This document shows, piece by piece, positions 63,123 to 64,000 of a stretch of 64,000 bases of DNA. The DNA is taken from positions 1 through 64,000 of the forward strand of contig NZ_JANAVZ010000011.1 in the NCBI RefSeq assembly GCF_025195095.1, in the 5' to 3' direction. The position numbers and the translations under genes are program-made. The DNA is from Paracoccus maritimus. GTDB taxonomy: Bacteria; Pseudomonadota; Alphaproteobacteria; Rhodobacterales; Rhodobacteraceae. The notes under the pieces were generated by a model. That model was not told the origin of the DNA. It searched no databases and saw nothing but the letters and a program-made list of their open reading frames with translations. The first letter of the stretch is position 1, and the number at the start of each line of letters is the position of its first letter.

Positions 63123-64000
63123 TCAAGCGATGCTGCTGTCCTCGCGACGACGATGGGCCTTGGCAATCGCGACAACCATGGCCAGAATCGTTCCCAAAAA
63201 GGTGACCGCAAGGATGATGATGGATCGGCCACGGCCAACCGGCCGGTCGTCTGCAAGGGGTTCGTCAAGGATGCGAACCGTTCCATAGGCGCTTGCGCGC
63301 TGCACACGCTGTTCCTGGACCACCTTCATCAGGCCGATGTAAATCTCTTGGGCGATCTCGATGTCGCGTTGAAGATTCAGCATCTGCTGCTGCGTATTTG
63401 GAATTTCTCCTAGGGACTTCATGATCTCGTCGCGGATTTCTTCCAGACGCTCTTGTTCGGCGGGCCGCTGATCTTGGCGCAGCAGCGCCTCGTTCTCGGC
63501 CAGAAGCTTGAGGAGATATTCCGTCTGGATCTGCACGTCGATCATACGGCTTTCCTCTTGAAACTCCTTCAGCGCCTCTTCGGCCTCATCGATGGCTTTC
63601 ATCGCGACAGGCAATTCGCCTTCGACATGGTCCAACCGCTTCTGCGCCTTTTCCACGACATAATCGTTATTGAAGGCGGAGTAGACATCCAAGGCAGCGG
63701 CCAGGATCTTCTGCGACCGCTCGGCATCGAAATCCGTCATCGATAGGGTGACAAGGTCGGTCCGCCTGACCTGAAAAACTTCAAGGTTCTTCTGCAGCCA
63801 GGCCAGGGTCGAGAAAAACCGATCCTTCCTGAGGGTGAAATCCTGCCCCACTGGTCCGGAAAGGCTGGCAACGGTTAAAGTAAGGCCGGATTTGGGGTGG
63901 GTCAGCGGCTCACCAACCCGACCCTCCAATGCGGTCTCGTCAGGCAAGCGAAAGTTGAAACTGTCCTCGCCCTCATATGTCAGGAAGAACTCTTTTCCTT
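63123..64000 (-). CDS. Wzz/chain-length determinant family protein, 5' end beyond the window
   Basis: The frame is open through the window edge (TYEGEDSFNFRL continues upstream of the apparent TTG at 63947), so this is the C-terminal part of a longer gene. It has a long periplasmic coiled coil (residues 75-200), the conserved PxxP-type ILDEPLADDRPVGRGRS, and a C-terminal membrane segment (IIILAVTFLGTILAMVVAIA). These are typical of Wzz/GNVR proteins that set polysaccharide length. No kinase domain is visible. Confidence 0.85.
   Translation of the reverse strand, partial: GKEFFLTYEGEDSFNFRLPDETALEGRVGEPLTHPKSGLTLTVASLSGPVGQDFTLRKDRFFSTLAWLQKNLEVFQVRRTDLVTLSMTDFDAERSQKILAAALDVYSAFNNDYVVEKAQKRLDHVEGELPVAMKAIDEAEEALKEFQEESRMIDVQIQTEYLLKLLAENEALLRQDQRPAEQERLEEIRDEIMKSLGEIPNTQQQMLNLQRDIEIAQEIYIGLMKVVQEQRVQRASAYGTVRILDEPLADDRPVGRGRSIIILAVTFLGTILAMVVAIAKAHRRREDSSIA

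Overview
The window looks like part of a plasmid or chromid from an alphaproteobacterium of the Rhodobacterales, most likely Paracoccus or a close relative. The grounds are high-GC coding, RepA/ParA replicons with iterons, an H-NS protein of the HvrA/Spb type, YjbF/YjbH envelope genes and many insertion sequences. This assignment is inference; there is no rRNA, tRNA or taxonomic marker gene in the window.

Layout. 0-9 kb: an IS3/IS256 chimera at the edge, yjbH-yjbF, a WecA-type polyprenyl-phosphate sugar-1-phosphate transferase, IS110 and IS5 remnants, and glmS. 9-13 kb: an H-NS protein, HicAB toxin-antitoxin, ParA with a small ParB, and RepA-1 with six iterons. 13-16.5 kb: a mobilisation block (coiled-coil membrane protein, a coupling protein that has lost both Walker motifs, TraD-like protein, oriT, MOBQ relaxase). 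16.7-24.8 kb: a candidate new RiPP cluster with a 50-residue precursor, a radical SAM/SPASM maturase, an Fe(II)/2OG oxygenase and a second oxygenase-like protein, a UPF0489 peptide arginase, a sulfotransferase, and possibly VOC and GMC enzymes. 24.9-28.7 kb: an IS110-family element split by an intact IS66. 28.8-34.6 kb: secreted proteins of unknown function with two CPxC thioredoxin-fold proteins. 34.8-39 kb: a tyrosine recombinase with a palindromic site, a type III restriction-modification system fused by deletion, and HigBA. 39-41.4 kb: a second ParA/RepA replicon with different iterons. 41.5-45.9 kb: a second mobilisation block, here with an intact coupling protein. 46-49.5 kb: nested transposon debris (Tn3, IS256, IS5 split by IS3, IS110). 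50-64 kb: a surface-polysaccharide locus with FnlA-FnlB-FnlC-WbuB (UDP-L-FucNAc), a glycosyltransferase, a flippase, PseC-F-G-H-I (CMP-pseudaminic acid), a candidate pseudaminyltransferase and a chain-length protein running off the edge.

How it fits together. Two compatible replicons, each with its own iterons, par operon, toxin-antitoxin pair and mobilisation block, lie on one molecule. The two blocks share about 2.3 kb of apparently identical DNA in direct orientation, which fits a plasmid cointegrate that homologous recombination could resolve. The polysaccharide genes on both sides (yjbH/yjbF, the initiating transferase and glmS on the left; fnl/pse/flippase on the right) look like one locus now separated by plasmid DNA. 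GlmS would feed UDP-GlcNAc to both nucleotide-sugar branches. No PseB is present, so FnlA may supply the shared 4-keto intermediate.

The strongest candidate for an undescribed system is the RiPP cluster. A small gene just upstream of the radical SAM enzyme encodes a peptide with one Trp near a C-terminal Arg-Arg. An arginase, hydroxylase-type enzymes and a sulfotransferase nearby suggest a product that is crosslinked, hydroxylated, sulfated and contains ornithine.
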